Source: Actinomycetota bacterium
GTDB taxonomy: Bacteria; Actinomycetota; Actinomycetes; S36-B12; GCA-2699445
DNA length: 60,948 nucleotides
NCBI GenBank assembly: GCA_029978705.1
Contig: JAPOIY010000015.1
Span: 1-60,948 of the forward strand
Direction of reading: 5' to 3'
This document shows, piece after piece, positions 43,064 through 50,671 of this stretch. A program made the position numbers and the translations under genes. Position 1 is the stretch's first letter. Every line of letters begins with the position of its first letter. The notes beneath the pieces are model-generated. The model had not been told where the DNA came from. It saw nothing but the letters and a program-made list of their open reading frames with translations, and did no database searches.

Positions 43064-44614
43064 GTGGGGCGCGGAGACGGACTGCTGAATCACGACCTGC
43101 CCGGTGACGACAAGGGCCCCCAGGATGCGTGCGGGGTTTTCGGGGTCTGGGCGCCTGGCGAGGCTGTCGCCCAACTCACCTACTTCGGGCTGTACGCCCT
43201 GCAGCACCGCGGCCAGGAGTCGGCCGGGATGGCGGTGAGCGACGGCTCCCACGTGGTCGTCTACAAGGACATGGGGCTGGTCTCCCAGGTCTTCAACGAG
43301 GCGGCGCTGGAGAGTCTGCACGGGCACCTCGCCGTCGGACACTGCCGGTACTCCACGACCGGCGCGTCGGTGTGGGAGAACGCGCAGCCCACCTTCCGCC
43401 CCACGTCCACGGGCATGCTCGCGCTGGCCCACAACGGCAATCTGACGAATACCGGCGACCTGGCCAACCTGGTCGCCCAGCAGCGTTCCGAGTCCGGCGA
43501 GTTGCCGCTCGACACCGGTGCGGCGGCCACCTCGGACACGGACCTCGTCGCCGCCCTCCTGGCCGCCCACCCGGGTCAGTCCCTGGAGGACGCGGCGCTG
43601 GCCGAACTGCCCCGCTTCGAAGGCGCCTTCTCGTTCGTCTTCATGGACGAGCACACGCTGTACGCCGCCCGCGACCGCGACGGCATCCGTCCCATGGTCC
43701 TGGGACGCCTCGAGCGGGGATGGGTGGTCGCCAGCGAGACAGCGGCCCTCGACATCGTCGGCGCCACCTTCGTGCGGGAGATCGAGCCCGGTGAGTTCCT
43801 CGCGATCGACGAGGCCGGTCTGCGGTCGATGCGCTTCGCGGAGGCCCGCCCCCACGGGTGCCTGTTCGAGTACGTCTATCTGGCCCGCCCGGACACCACG
43901 ATCCGCGACCGCAGTGTCGAGGCGGTGCGGACCGACATCGGTCGCCGCCTCGCCCGCGAATGGCCCGCCGATGCCGACCTCGTCATCCCGGTGCCCGAGT
44001 CCGGCCGCTACGGAGCCATCGGGTACGCCCAGGAGTCGGGCATCCCGTTCGGGGAGGGCCTGGTCAAGAACGCCTACGTGGGCCGCACCTTCATCCAGCC
44101 GTCCCAGTCCATCCGGCAACTCGGGATCCGCCTCAAACTGAACCCGCTGCGCGGCGTCATCGCGGGCAAACGCCTCGTGGTGGTGGACGACAGCATCGTG
44201 CGCGGGAACACGCAGCGGGCCCTCGTGCGCATGCTGCGGGAGGCCGGTGCCCTCGAGGTGCATGTGCGGATCTCGAGCCCCCCCGTGAAGTGGCCGTGCT
44301 ACTACGGCATCGACTTCGCCAGCCGCGCCGAACTCATCGCCAACGGTCTGACCATCGAGGAGATCCGGGACTCCATCGGCGCCGACTCCCTCGGTTACGT
44401 CTCCCTGGACGAACTGACCGAGGCCACCCGCCTGCCGGCCGACGAACTGTGCCGTGCGTGCTTCGACGGCAAGTACCCCGTGCCCCTCCCGGAGCCGCAG
44501 CGGCTGGGCAAGGACCTGCTGGAGGTCTGGGGCTCCGACGAGGTGCCGGCGGAGCCGGACCCGGTGGTCGCCGACGTTCCCGTTGCGGCGCCCGGGTCCG
44601 CGGTGCCGCGGTGA
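43064..44614 (+). CDS. purF: Amidophosphoribosyltransferase
   Basis: A 516-residue enzyme making phosphoribosylamine from PRPP and glutamine, the first step of purine synthesis. The glutaminase nucleophile is C23 in DACGVFGVW, preceded by a 22-residue propeptide (as in the Bacillus-type enzyme) that must be cut off. HRGQESAGMAV, HCRYSTTG and the PRPP loop VVVDDSIVRGNT are intact. Cysteines in WPCYYGIDF and ELCRACFDGKYP match ligands of the oxygen-sensitive [4Fe-4S] cluster of this subtype. The GTG at 43064 follows TACACT; the upstream in-frame extension is unrelated. It overlaps purM by GTGA. Confidence 0.95.
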   Translation: MGRGDGLLNHDLPGDDKGPQDACGVFGVWAPGEAVAQLTYFGLYALQHRGQESAGMAVSDGSHVVVYKDMGLVSQVFNEAALESLHGHLAVGHCRYSTTGASVWENAQPTFRPTSTGMLALAHNGNLTNTGDLANLVAQQRSESGELPLDTGAAATSDTDLVAALLAAHPGQSLEDAALAELPRFEGAFSFVFMDEHTLYAARDRDGIRPMVLGRLERGWVVASETAALDIVGATFVREIEPGEFLAIDEAGLRSMRFAEARPHGCLFEYVYLARPDTTIRDRSVEAVRTDIGRRLAREWPADADLVIPVPESGRYGAIGYAQESGIPFGEGLVKNAYVGRTFIQPSQSIRQLGIRLKLNPLRGVIAGKRLVVVDDSIVRGNTQRALVRMLREAGALEVHVRISSPPVKWPCYYGIDFASRAELIANGLTIEEIRDSIGADSLGYVSLDELTEATRLPADELCRACFDGKYPVPLPEPQRLGKDLLEVWGSDEVPAEPDPVVADVPVAAPGSAVPR

Positions 44615-45696
44615 GTGGACCCGCGTCCTACGCCGACTCCGGGGTCGACGTCGCGGCCGGGGAGCGCGCCGTCGACCTGATGCGGGCCAGCATCGCCGCC
44701 GCGCAGCGCCCCGAGGTGGTCGGCGAGTTCGGTGGCTTCGCCGGCCTCTTCGACGCCTCCGCCCTGAAGGGGTACCAGCGCCCGTTGCTGGCCACGTCGA
44801 CCGACGGGGTCGGCACCAAGGTGGCGGTCGCGCAGGCTATGGGCCGCCACGACACGATCGGCCGGGACCTGGTGGCCATGGTCGTCGACGACCTTGTGGT
44901 GTCCGGGGCCGAACCGCTGTTTCTCACCGACTACATCGCCTGCGGCAAGGTGCAGCCCGAGCGGATCGCGCAGATCGTCTCCGGGATCGCGGCCGGCTGC
45001 ACCGAAGCCGGCTGCGCGCTCCTCGGCGGCGAGACGGCGGAGCATCCCGGACTGATGGGACCTGAGGAGTACGACCTCGCCGCCGCGGGAACGGCGGTGG
45101 TGGAGGCCGACCACATGCTCGGCTCCCACCGGGTGCAGGCGGGAGACGTGCTGGTGGGGCTGCCCGCGTCGGGGCTGCACTCCAACGGCTACTCGCTGGC
45201 CCGCGCGGTCCTGCTCTCCACGCCCGCGGCCCTGTCGGTCACCGTTGCGGAACTGGGACGGACCGTCGGCGACGAACTGCTGGAACCGACCCGCATCTAC
45301 ACGCGGGTGTGCCTGGCCCTGGCCCGGGGTGGCGGGGTGCATGCCATGGCCCATGTGACCGGCGGCGGTCTGGCGGCCAATCTGGCGCGGGTCATCCCCG
45401 GCGGTCTCACGGCGGTCGTCGACCGTTCGGCGTGGCAGCCGCTGCCGGTGTTCGACGTCATCTCCCGGACGGGCCGCATCGAGCGCGCCGAGATGGAGGT
45501 CGCCTTCAACATGGGAGTCGGCATGGTGCTGGTGGTGGACCCCGCCGACCTGGCCGACGTCTTCGCGACAGCCGCCGCCGATCATCCGTTCGTGATGGGC
45601 CAGGTGCGCGAGGAGCGGCCGGCTGACGTGCCCACCGCCCTGCCGAAGGGCGGCACCGGGGGGACCGTGATGGTGGTCGGCGAGTACCGCGGCTGA
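44611..45696 (+). CDS. purM: Phosphoribosylaminoimidazole synthetase (AIR synthetase)
   Basis: A 361-residue enzyme closing the imidazole ring of FGAM to AIR. SYADSGVDVAAGERAVDLM at the N-terminus, TSTDGVGTKVAVAQ, CALLGGETAEHPGLMG and GLHSNGYSLAR are PurM blocks; HVTGGGLAANLARVIP marks the C-terminal half of the AIRS fold. Complete and of normal length. The GTG start overlaps the purF stop. Downstream lies the DUF3073 gene on the other strand (8 bp between stops) and then bldC, the order seen in many Actinobacteria. Confidence 0.95.
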   Translation: MSGPASYADSGVDVAAGERAVDLMRASIAAAQRPEVVGEFGGFAGLFDASALKGYQRPLLATSTDGVGTKVAVAQAMGRHDTIGRDLVAMVVDDLVVSGAEPLFLTDYIACGKVQPERIAQIVSGIAAGCTEAGCALLGGETAEHPGLMGPEEYDLAAAGTAVVEADHMLGSHRVQAGDVLVGLPASGLHSNGYSLARAVLLSTPAALSVTVAELGRTVGDELLEPTRIYTRVCLALARGGGVHAMAHVTGGGLAANLARVIPGGLTAVVDRSAWQPLPVFDVISRTGRIERAEMEVAFNMGVGMVLVVDPADLADVFATAAADHPFVMGQVREERPADVPTALPKGGTGGTVMVVGEYRG

Positions 45697-45704
45697 CGGC
45701 CCGG

Positions 45705-45899
45705 TCAGTCGTCCTCGAGGTACTTCGCGTACGGGTCGTCGAGGGAGTCCTCTTCGGGTTCCTCGGTGACGATCGTCTCCTCGGACTCCTCAGGGCCCTT
45801 GAGTTCCGCTTCGAGTGCCTGCAGGTCCGTGTCGGGGCCGCTGTACTTGAGCCGCCGCGCCACCTTCGTCTGCTTGGCTTTCGCCCGGCCGCGCCCCAT
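45705..45899 (-). CDS. DUF3073 family small protein
   Basis: A 64-residue protein starting MGRGRAKAKQTKVARRLKYSG, then an acidic tail with PEESEETIVTEEPEEDSLDDPYAKYLEDD. The basic N-terminus with GRGRAKAKQTKVAR and the end motif DDPYAKYxxD are diagnostic of DUF3073, found only in Actinobacteria and usually beside purM. The function is unknown; the strongly bipolar charge suggests contact with nucleic acid or ribosome and a partner protein. It is transcribed from the 245-bp region shared with bldC. Confidence 0.9.
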   Translation of the reverse strand: MGRGRAKAKQTKVARRLKYSGPDTDLQALEAELKGPEESEETIVTEEPEEDSLDDPYAKYLEDD

Positions 45900-46034
45900 G
45901 GCTCGACCCCCTCGCCCGATGTGTCACAACAAAATCGTGAGGCCACCTTACCCGCTGCGGCCGGGTTGCGGCGACTGCGCGCGCGGGCGGTGCGGGACGT
46001 CCGACCCGCCGGGAAATAGATGTGGCCGATTCGT

Positions 46035-46040
46035 GATAAT
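46035..46040 (+). promoter_or_regulatory. -10-like hexamer GATAAT upstream of bldC
   Basis: GATAAT lies about 105 bases before the bldC ATG in the 245-bp divergent bldC/DUF3073 region. It implies a ~95-nt leader that would contain the inverted repeat at 46060-46083. Confidence 0.4.
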
Positions 46041-46059
46041 CGGTTGCCGGGCCCTGTGA

Positions 46060-46083
46060 CGTGTGCAACATTCATGGCACACG
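46060..46083. repeat. Inverted repeat CGTGTGC-N10-GCACACG upstream of bldC
   Basis: The 7-bp arms at 46060-46066 and 46077-46083 are exact reverse complements. The repeat lies about 60 bp before the bldC start, downstream of the GATAAT hexamer. It may be an operator or an RNA stem in the leader. Confidence 0.45.
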
Positions 46084-46144
46084 GCAGGCGGGTCCACCGG
46101 ACTCGGGGTGGGTTCGACCAGCCGGATTGACGAAGGAGCCACAA

Positions 46145-46507
46145 ATGGCCGGACGACCTGGTGATGGCGATGAGTTGTTGACCCCCTCCGAGGTTGCCGC
46201 GCTGTTCCGCGTCGACCCGAAGACGGTCACCCGCTGGGCGAAGGCAGGCAAGTTGACGTCGATCCGGACCCTCGGCGGGCACCGCCGTTATCGCGCGGCG
46301 GAGGTCTACGGCCTGTTGGACCGCACCCCCGGGATGCGTCCCGAGCCCGCCGTGGTCGACACCCGGCCGCAGCCACGTCCGGCACCGCAGCCCGGGGTGC
46401 CCCGCCAGGGGGTGCCCCGTCAGGCGGGCCAGCCGATGGCCGCCACCGCGCGCCCGCCGGTGCGCACGATCAACCTGGCGGCGCCGCGCGACACCACGCG
46501 CCGCTGA
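46145..46507 (+). CDS. bldC: BldC-type developmental transcription factor (MerR-like HTH)
   Basis: A 120-residue DNA-binding protein. ELLTPSEVAALFRVDPKTVTRWAKAGKLTSIRTLGGHRRYR (10-50) is the near-invariant BldC helix-turn-helix and wing, which in Streptomyces binds direct repeats and controls entry into development. The rest (about 55 residues) is a low-complexity Pro/Gln/Arg-rich tail with repeated PGVPRQ and GVPRQ units that canonical BldC (about 68 residues) lacks. GAAGGAG (46132-46138) precedes the ATG. Position after purM-DUF3073 is the conserved actinobacterial neighbourhood. It converges on the abhydrolase gene with 12 bp between stops. Confidence 0.9.
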   Translation: MAGRPGDGDELLTPSEVAALFRVDPKTVTRWAKAGKLTSIRTLGGHRRYRAAEVYGLLDRTPGMRPEPAVVDTRPQPRPAPQPGVPRQGVPRQAGQPMAATARPPVRTINLAAPRDTTRR

Positions 46508-46519
46508 CCGAAAGGTCCC

Positions 46520-48604
46520 TCACCCGGGCGGACCGCTGCTGCCCAACCGCCCCATCAGTTGGGAATCGGACATCTGCTGCATGAGTTTGCGCATGGCCGG
46601 CGGCAGATCGAGGTCCTGATCCTCCGCGAAGTCCAGCGACACCGTCGAGCGGCCCCACTTGTTCAGCGTGTCATTGATCGTGGCGACCGCCTTCGCGGCG
46701 GTCCGGGCCACCAGACGGGTCTCGGCCCACATCTGCTCCCGCTCCCGCAGCGCCCCCTCGATGGCCTGCGCCTGAACCGCGCTCGCCGGCAGCCGGAACG
46801 CTTTCTGCAGGGCCTCCCGGACATCGATGCGGTAATCGTGCCCGACCCGCTGGAACGCCCCCGGCCTCTGGTTCATCGCGTTGAGGAGGTCGAACAGGGC
46901 GATGACGAAACTGGAGATGGGGCGGAACAGCGTCTCGCGGGGGACCATCGGCGGGCGGGGCTGCGGCGGACCGAACCACCAGGGCCGGCGCACCACCATC
47001 GAGTAGGCGAACTTGTTCACCGGGTCGTCGTCGTGCACGACCAGCAGCTGCATCCCGGGCTGGTCGGGAGCCTCCGCGGGGTCCGACACCAGCACGATGC
47101 GGCCGCTGGGGTCGATGGCCTTGGGCTGGGACCACCAGGTCCGCCACGCGCTGCTGCGGAAGGGCACCCCCAGGTACAGGCCGGCGGTGACGTCCAGGCT
47201 GTCCAGCCGCGCCACGCCTCCGATGGAGGTGACATCCAGCGCCACCTGGGCGCCCAGGCTCTCCCCGAACTGGTAGAGCCGCGGGCGCCGGGCCGGCGGG
47301 ATGCGCCGGATCCGCTGGGCGATGGCCTCCAGCACCTCGGCCTGCAGTTCGGTGCCCTCCGCGGTCTTGTCCAGCGCCAGCGCCGACGGGACCATGGCGT
47401 ACTGCGGCACGACGATCGCGCAGTTCCCGCGGGCCAAGTACTCCAGCGCCTCGGCCATGACGTAGTTGACGTAGCCGACCCCGGTCGGGGACGCGACGAC
47501 GATGACGGAGCGCTCGAAACCGCCCAGCTCCTCGAGCTCGGCTACGGCGAGTTCGGCCCGCTCGGCGATGCTGCCGTCCCGCGGGATCACCGCCCGGACC
47601 GGGTCGATCGCGGCCTCGCCCATGACGTTGGTGATCTGCTGGCTGCGCAGGGCCATCAGGACGAAGCGACGGCCCTCCTTGCCGATCGCGTCGAAGTCCA
47701 CAAGGCTCGCGGGCCCGCACGACACCGTGTCGCTCGTCGGGGGCTCCGGGTATGCGGCCTCGACGACCTCGTTGGCGCGAAGCGTGCGGGCCCGGACCCG
47801 GTCGAGGCCCACCAGGCCGAGCGTGGCCAGCCCGGCGCCGGTGATGCAGTGCGACAGCCAGACCCCCGTCTCCCCCAGGTCGGTTCCCGCCGCCTTCGTC
47901 AGTCCCTTGTTGATGGCCCGCGCTGCAGTCTGTTCGACCACGGCCAGGCCGGCGATCCCGGTGGCCGTGCCCAGCGCGATGACCCCGATCGTCCCGTACG
48001 CCCGCGGCCCCTTCACGGAGGCCACAGCCTGGCGGTCGGCGGCCACCATGCCGAACTTGCGCGCCCGCAGGTGGCGGCGGTAGAGGCTGCCCGCCGCCAT
48101 CGCCGCGCCGCCGCCGGCGTCCAGCAGGAGGGTGGTCCCGACTCCGGGGGAGCGGTGCAGCACCTGGTGCTCGATCACGTCGGTCGCCGTGACCATGCCA
48201 CCCGCGAGACCGGTGGTGGCCAACATGCGGGCGCCGGCCCACGCCGTGGCCCACGCCATGCTGTCGCCCGAACGGGGCCGCAGGGCGCGTTCGGCCACGA
48301 ACCCAGCGGTTCCCGTGACGGCGGCCCCGGCCAGGAGCGCCTTCCAGCCGGCACGCCGGCCGGGGATGCCCGCGACCGCGCTGGAGATGGCCGCCCAGGT
48401 GGTCGCACCGATCGCGTAATGGCTGGTCACGTTGATGCCGACGACCACCGCCTGCTGCGTGGGGGTGCGCGGCAACAGCCCGCGGGCGAAGGAAGGAGCC
48501 ACCGACCAGGCCGCCTGCACCATGCCGGTGCGCACCGCCGGGTCGGTGGTGAACTGGCCGACGGCAGCGGGGATCATGCGACGGATCCGGTCGAGGGCCG
48601 ACAT
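46520..48604 (-). CDS. Membrane-anchored alpha/beta-hydrolase (Abhydrolase_9 family)
   Basis: A 694-residue two-part protein. The N-terminal ~270 residues are a multi-helix membrane region (GWKALLAGAAVTGTAGFVA, GTTLLLDAGGGAAMAAGSL, GTIGVIALGTATGIAGLAVVE), as in the Abhydrolase_9 N-terminal module. The C-terminal part is an alpha/beta-hydrolase with nucleophile S449 in FGESLGAQ and segments RFVLMALRSQQITNVMGE and VVASPTGVGYVNYVMAEALEY typical of the family. Proteins of this group occur mostly in Actinobacteria and are uncharacterised; an envelope lipid or ester substrate is plausible. The ATG at 48604 follows CATGAT by 6 bases; longer frames upstream are not conserved-looking. Confidence 0.83.
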   Translation of the reverse strand: MSALDRIRRMIPAAVGQFTTDPAVRTGMVQAAWSVAPSFARGLLPRTPTQQAVVVGINVTSHYAIGATTWAAISSAVAGIPGRRAGWKALLAGAAVTGTAGFVAERALRPRSGDSMAWATAWAGARMLATTGLAGGMVTATDVIEHQVLHRSPGVGTTLLLDAGGGAAMAAGSLYRRHLRARKFGMVAADRQAVASVKGPRAYGTIGVIALGTATGIAGLAVVEQTAARAINKGLTKAAGTDLGETGVWLSHCITGAGLATLGLVGLDRVRARTLRANEVVEAAYPEPPTSDTVSCGPASLVDFDAIGKEGRRFVLMALRSQQITNVMGEAAIDPVRAVIPRDGSIAERAELAVAELEELGGFERSVIVVASPTGVGYVNYVMAEALEYLARGNCAIVVPQYAMVPSALALDKTAEGTELQAEVLEAIAQRIRRIPPARRPRLYQFGESLGAQVALDVTSIGGVARLDSLDVTAGLYLGVPFRSSAWRTWWSQPKAIDPSGRIVLVSDPAEAPDQPGMQLLVVHDDDPVNKFAYSMVVRRPWWFGPPQPRPPMVPRETLFRPISSFVIALFDLLNAMNQRPGAFQRVGHDYRIDVREALQKAFRLPASAVQAQAIEGALREREQMWAETRLVARTAAKAVATINDTLNKWGRSTVSLDFAEDQDLDLPPAMRKLMQQMSDSQLMGRLGSSGPPG

Positions 48605-48610
48605 GGGCTC

Positions 48611-48616
48611 ATCATG
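48611..48616 (-). promoter_or_regulatory. -10-like hexamer CATGAT, leaderless spacing
   Basis: On the minus strand CATGAT ends 6 bases before the ATG at 48604, fixing the abhydrolase start. Confidence 0.45.
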
Positions 48617-48685
48617 CCGGGCGGGGAGCGCGATCGCGTGTCGCCGCGCAGGGAATGCGCTCTGCCCGACGACGTTGCAGATTGT

Positions 48686-49468
48686 GTGAACGCTCAACTT
48701 CCTGCCCTCTATCTTGGGCACGGGGCGCCCCCGCTCCTGGACGACCCGGTCTGGACCGCCGAACTGGCGGCGCTCGCCGGCCGGCTGCCGCGGCCGAAGG
48801 CGATCCTCATCGTCAGCGCCCATTGGGAGGCCGCACCGGTCGCAGTGTCGAGCCCGCAGGCGGGCACCCCGCTCGTCTACGACTTCGCGGGGTTCGATCC
48901 CAAGTTCTCCCGGATGACCTACGCCACCCCGGACGCCTCCGCGCTGCTCGCCGATCTGCGCCGGAGCCTGGGTTCCCAGGGGGACCCCGTCGTCACCACC
49001 CGGGGGCTGGACCATGGGGCCTGGGTGCCGCTGAAGGTGATGTACCCGGAGGCGGACATCCCGGTCCTCCAGCTCAGCGTGCCGACGCATGACCCCGACG
49101 CACTGGTGGCGCTGGGCGCGCGGCTGGCCGGGCTACGGGAGCAGGGTGTCCTGGTGATCGGGTCCGGCTTCTTGACCCACGGCCTCCCCTTCCTCAGTCA
49201 GGCCAACTGGCAGGGGGACCCCACCCCGCCGGGGTGGTCGCGGGACTTCGATGCGTGGGCGGCCGAGTTGCTGGCCGAGGGAGATGTCGCCGGGCTCAGC
49301 GACTACCGTTCGGCGCCGGGGATGCCGTACGCGCATCCGACCGTGGAACACCTCGTCCCGCTCTTCGTGGCGATGGGAGCGGGCGGTGCTCCGGAGCGCC
49401 CGGGGCGCACGGAGATCGACGGGTGGTTCATGGGGCTGACCAAGAGGTCGCTCGCGTTCGGAGAGTGA
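48686..49468 (+). CDS. LigB-type extradiol dioxygenase family protein (4,5-DOPA dioxygenase-like)
   Basis: A 260-residue protein of the class III extradiol ring-cleavage dioxygenase family, similar in size to YgiD/DODA enzymes. LYLGHGAPPLLDD carries the first metal-ligand His (H12) and LIVSAHWE the second (H46); VIGSGFLTHGLP has the catalytic-region His; DHGAWVPLKVMYPEADIPVLQLS is a DODA hallmark. These enzymes open catechol-type rings with a divalent metal (zinc or iron). The GTG at 48686 starts directly before the conserved sequence; a GTG at 48638 is a possible longer start. It is divergent from the membrane hydrolase. Substrate unknown. Confidence 0.84.
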   Translation: MNAQLPALYLGHGAPPLLDDPVWTAELAALAGRLPRPKAILIVSAHWEAAPVAVSSPQAGTPLVYDFAGFDPKFSRMTYATPDASALLADLRRSLGSQGDPVVTTRGLDHGAWVPLKVMYPEADIPVLQLSVPTHDPDALVALGARLAGLREQGVLVIGSGFLTHGLPFLSQANWQGDPTPPGWSRDFDAWAAELLAEGDVAGLSDYRSAPGMPYAHPTVEHLVPLFVAMGAGGAPERPGRTEIDGWFMGLTKRSLAFGE

Positions 49469-49517
49469 GGTTGGCCACGCGGGTATGGGCGGTGGTGGCG
49501 CTCCGAAGATCGTGACC

Positions 49518-49523
49518 TAGCCT
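49518..49523 (+). promoter_or_regulatory. -10 hexamer TAGCCT upstream of the second SHOCT gene
   Basis: TAGCCT lies 49 bases before the GTG at 49573, implying a leader of about 40 nt. Confidence 0.4.
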
Positions 49524-49572
49524 GGGAGGGTCTCGCCAACGGGTGGCGAGCTACCTGACTGGAGTACTGGCC

Positions 49573-49959
49573 GTGGAGACTTTCGGCAATCTTTTCCTGA
49601 CGACGATCTGGATCTTCCTCCTCTTCTGTTTCATCCTCGTCCTCTTCTACATCTTCTCCGACATCTTCCGCGACCATGAGATGAAGGGCTGGGTCAAGGC
49701 TCTGTGGATCATCTTCCTGATCCTCCTCCCTCCGCTCACCTCGTTGATCTATCTGATCGTGAACGGCCGGGGGATGCAGGAGCGAGCTGCGGCCCAGGCC
49801 AAGGAGGTCCAGGACGCCCAGGCGCAGTACATCCAGCAGGTGGCCGGCCAGACGGACCCCGCCGAGCAGATCGCCAAGGCCAAGCAGTTGCTGGACCAGG
49901 GTGTCATCTCCCAGTCCGAGTACGACACGCTCAAGCAGAAGGCCCTCAGCGCCTCCTGA
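49573..49959 (+). CDS. Membrane protein with PLDc_N-like hairpin and C-terminal SHOCT domain (copy 2)
   Basis: A 128-residue protein closely similar to the one at 37683 throughout: VETFGNLFLTTIWIFLLFCFI and ALWIIFLILLPPLTSLIYLIV form the helical hairpin, GRGMQERAAAQAKEVQDAQAQYIQQVAGQ the connector, and TDPAEQIAKAKQLLDQGVISQSEYDTLKQKAL the SHOCT domain. The single Cys of copy 1's SHOCT domain (KQLCDQ) is Leu here. The start is set at GTG 49573 by alignment with copy 1 rather than at the ATG-like GTG at 49543. The pair probably arose by gene duplication and may hetero-oligomerise. Role unknown. Confidence 0.82.
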   Translation: METFGNLFLTTIWIFLLFCFILVLFYIFSDIFRDHEMKGWVKALWIIFLILLPPLTSLIYLIVNGRGMQERAAAQAKEVQDAQAQYIQQVAGQTDPAEQIAKAKQLLDQGVISQSEYDTLKQKALSAS

Positions 49960-49991
49960 CGACGGCGGCTGACGGCCGCAACGACTAGGAA

Positions 49992-50570
49992 TCAGCCGCG
50001 TTTGGCTCGCAGCACGTCGACCAAGTCGTCGGCGAGACCCAGTTCCCGGGCGTAACGCAGTGCCAGATCCAGCGCCATCACCGACCGCTTGTAGTCCTCG
50101 ACATCGATCACGAGGTCGGCGGCCCGCTCGTAGAAGGGTGCGCGGTTGCGCATGAGGTCGGCCAGCGACCGGCTGTCGGTGAGACTGGGCCGGTTCGGGT
50201 CGTCGGCGGTCTTGGCCGCCAGTCGGTCGATGTCGCCCCGCAGCCACACGACCGGCCCGCGGTCACGGAGCGCCGCAACCTTGCGTTCGCTGAAGGTCTC
50301 CGCTCCGGTTGCCGGGTCGATGTCCACCACGATGCCACCCCCGCAGTCCACGATCACGCGGTCCATGGCTGCGATCCGTTCCAGGACGCCGAACTCCCGG
50401 CTACGAAACGCGGCCCAGCCGTGCTCCGCGACGTAGTCAGGGATCGTCATGCCGGTCTCGTACTCCACCAGGACGTCGGTGGACAGCACCGGGCGTTTGG
50501 TCAGGAATGCCAGACGCCGCGACACGTTGGACTTCCCCGCCCCCCGCATGCCGATCAGGGCCACATTCAC
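49992..50570 (-). CDS. Shikimate-kinase-like P-loop kinase
   Basis: A 192-residue nucleoside-monophosphate-kinase-fold protein. The Walker A motif is GMRGAGKS (7-14), STDVLVEYETG supplies the Asp that binds the substrate, AAFRSREFGVLERI matches the F-R-x-x-E block, DCGGGIVV the GGG substrate-binding loop, and RPSLTD the lid arginine. This is the full shikimate-kinase set, but the gene is not linked to aroB/aroC and sequence divergence in the C-terminal half leaves other small-molecule kinases possible. It starts at GTG 50570, 7 bases after TAGGGT. It is divergent from the third sulfatase gene. Confidence 0.78.
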   Translation of the reverse strand: MNVALIGMRGAGKSNVSRRLAFLTKRPVLSTDVLVEYETGMTIPDYVAEHGWAAFRSREFGVLERIAAMDRVIVDCGGGIVVDIDPATGAETFSERKVAALRDRGPVVWLRGDIDRLAAKTADDPNRPSLTDSRSLADLMRNRAPFYERAADLVIDVEDYKRSVMALDLALRYARELGLADDLVDVLRAKRG

Positions 50571-50577
50571 GAGGGGA

Positions 50578-50583
50578 ACCCTA
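50578..50583 (-). promoter_or_regulatory. -10 hexamer TAGGGT of a leaderless promoter
   Basis: On the minus strand TAGGGT ends 7 bases before the GTG at 50570. Confidence 0.5.
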
Positions 50584-50658
50584 GCCCGAATGCGGTGCCG
50601 CGCGGCGGGGAGTGCCTGAGGAGGGATGGATCCGGGGCGCGAGCCGCCGGGGCGGAGG

Positions 50659-50664
50659 TACTGT
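50659..50664 (+). promoter_or_regulatory. -10 hexamer TACTGT of a leaderless promoter
   Basis: TACTGT ends 7 bases before the ATG at 50672, selecting that start over an in-frame one at 50612. Confidence 0.55.
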
Positions 50665-50671
50665 CGGGAGT

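Noticed and set aside
43858-44610. Upstream extension of purM inside purF
   Set aside because: It is the +1-frame shadow of purF; PurM-like sequence begins at the GTG 44611 that overlaps the purF stop.
46559-48685. Long plus-strand frame running into the LigB-type dioxygenase
   Set aside because: The first ~700 codons are antisense to the Abhydrolase_9 gene and lack family-like sequence; the conserved dioxygenase begins at 48686.
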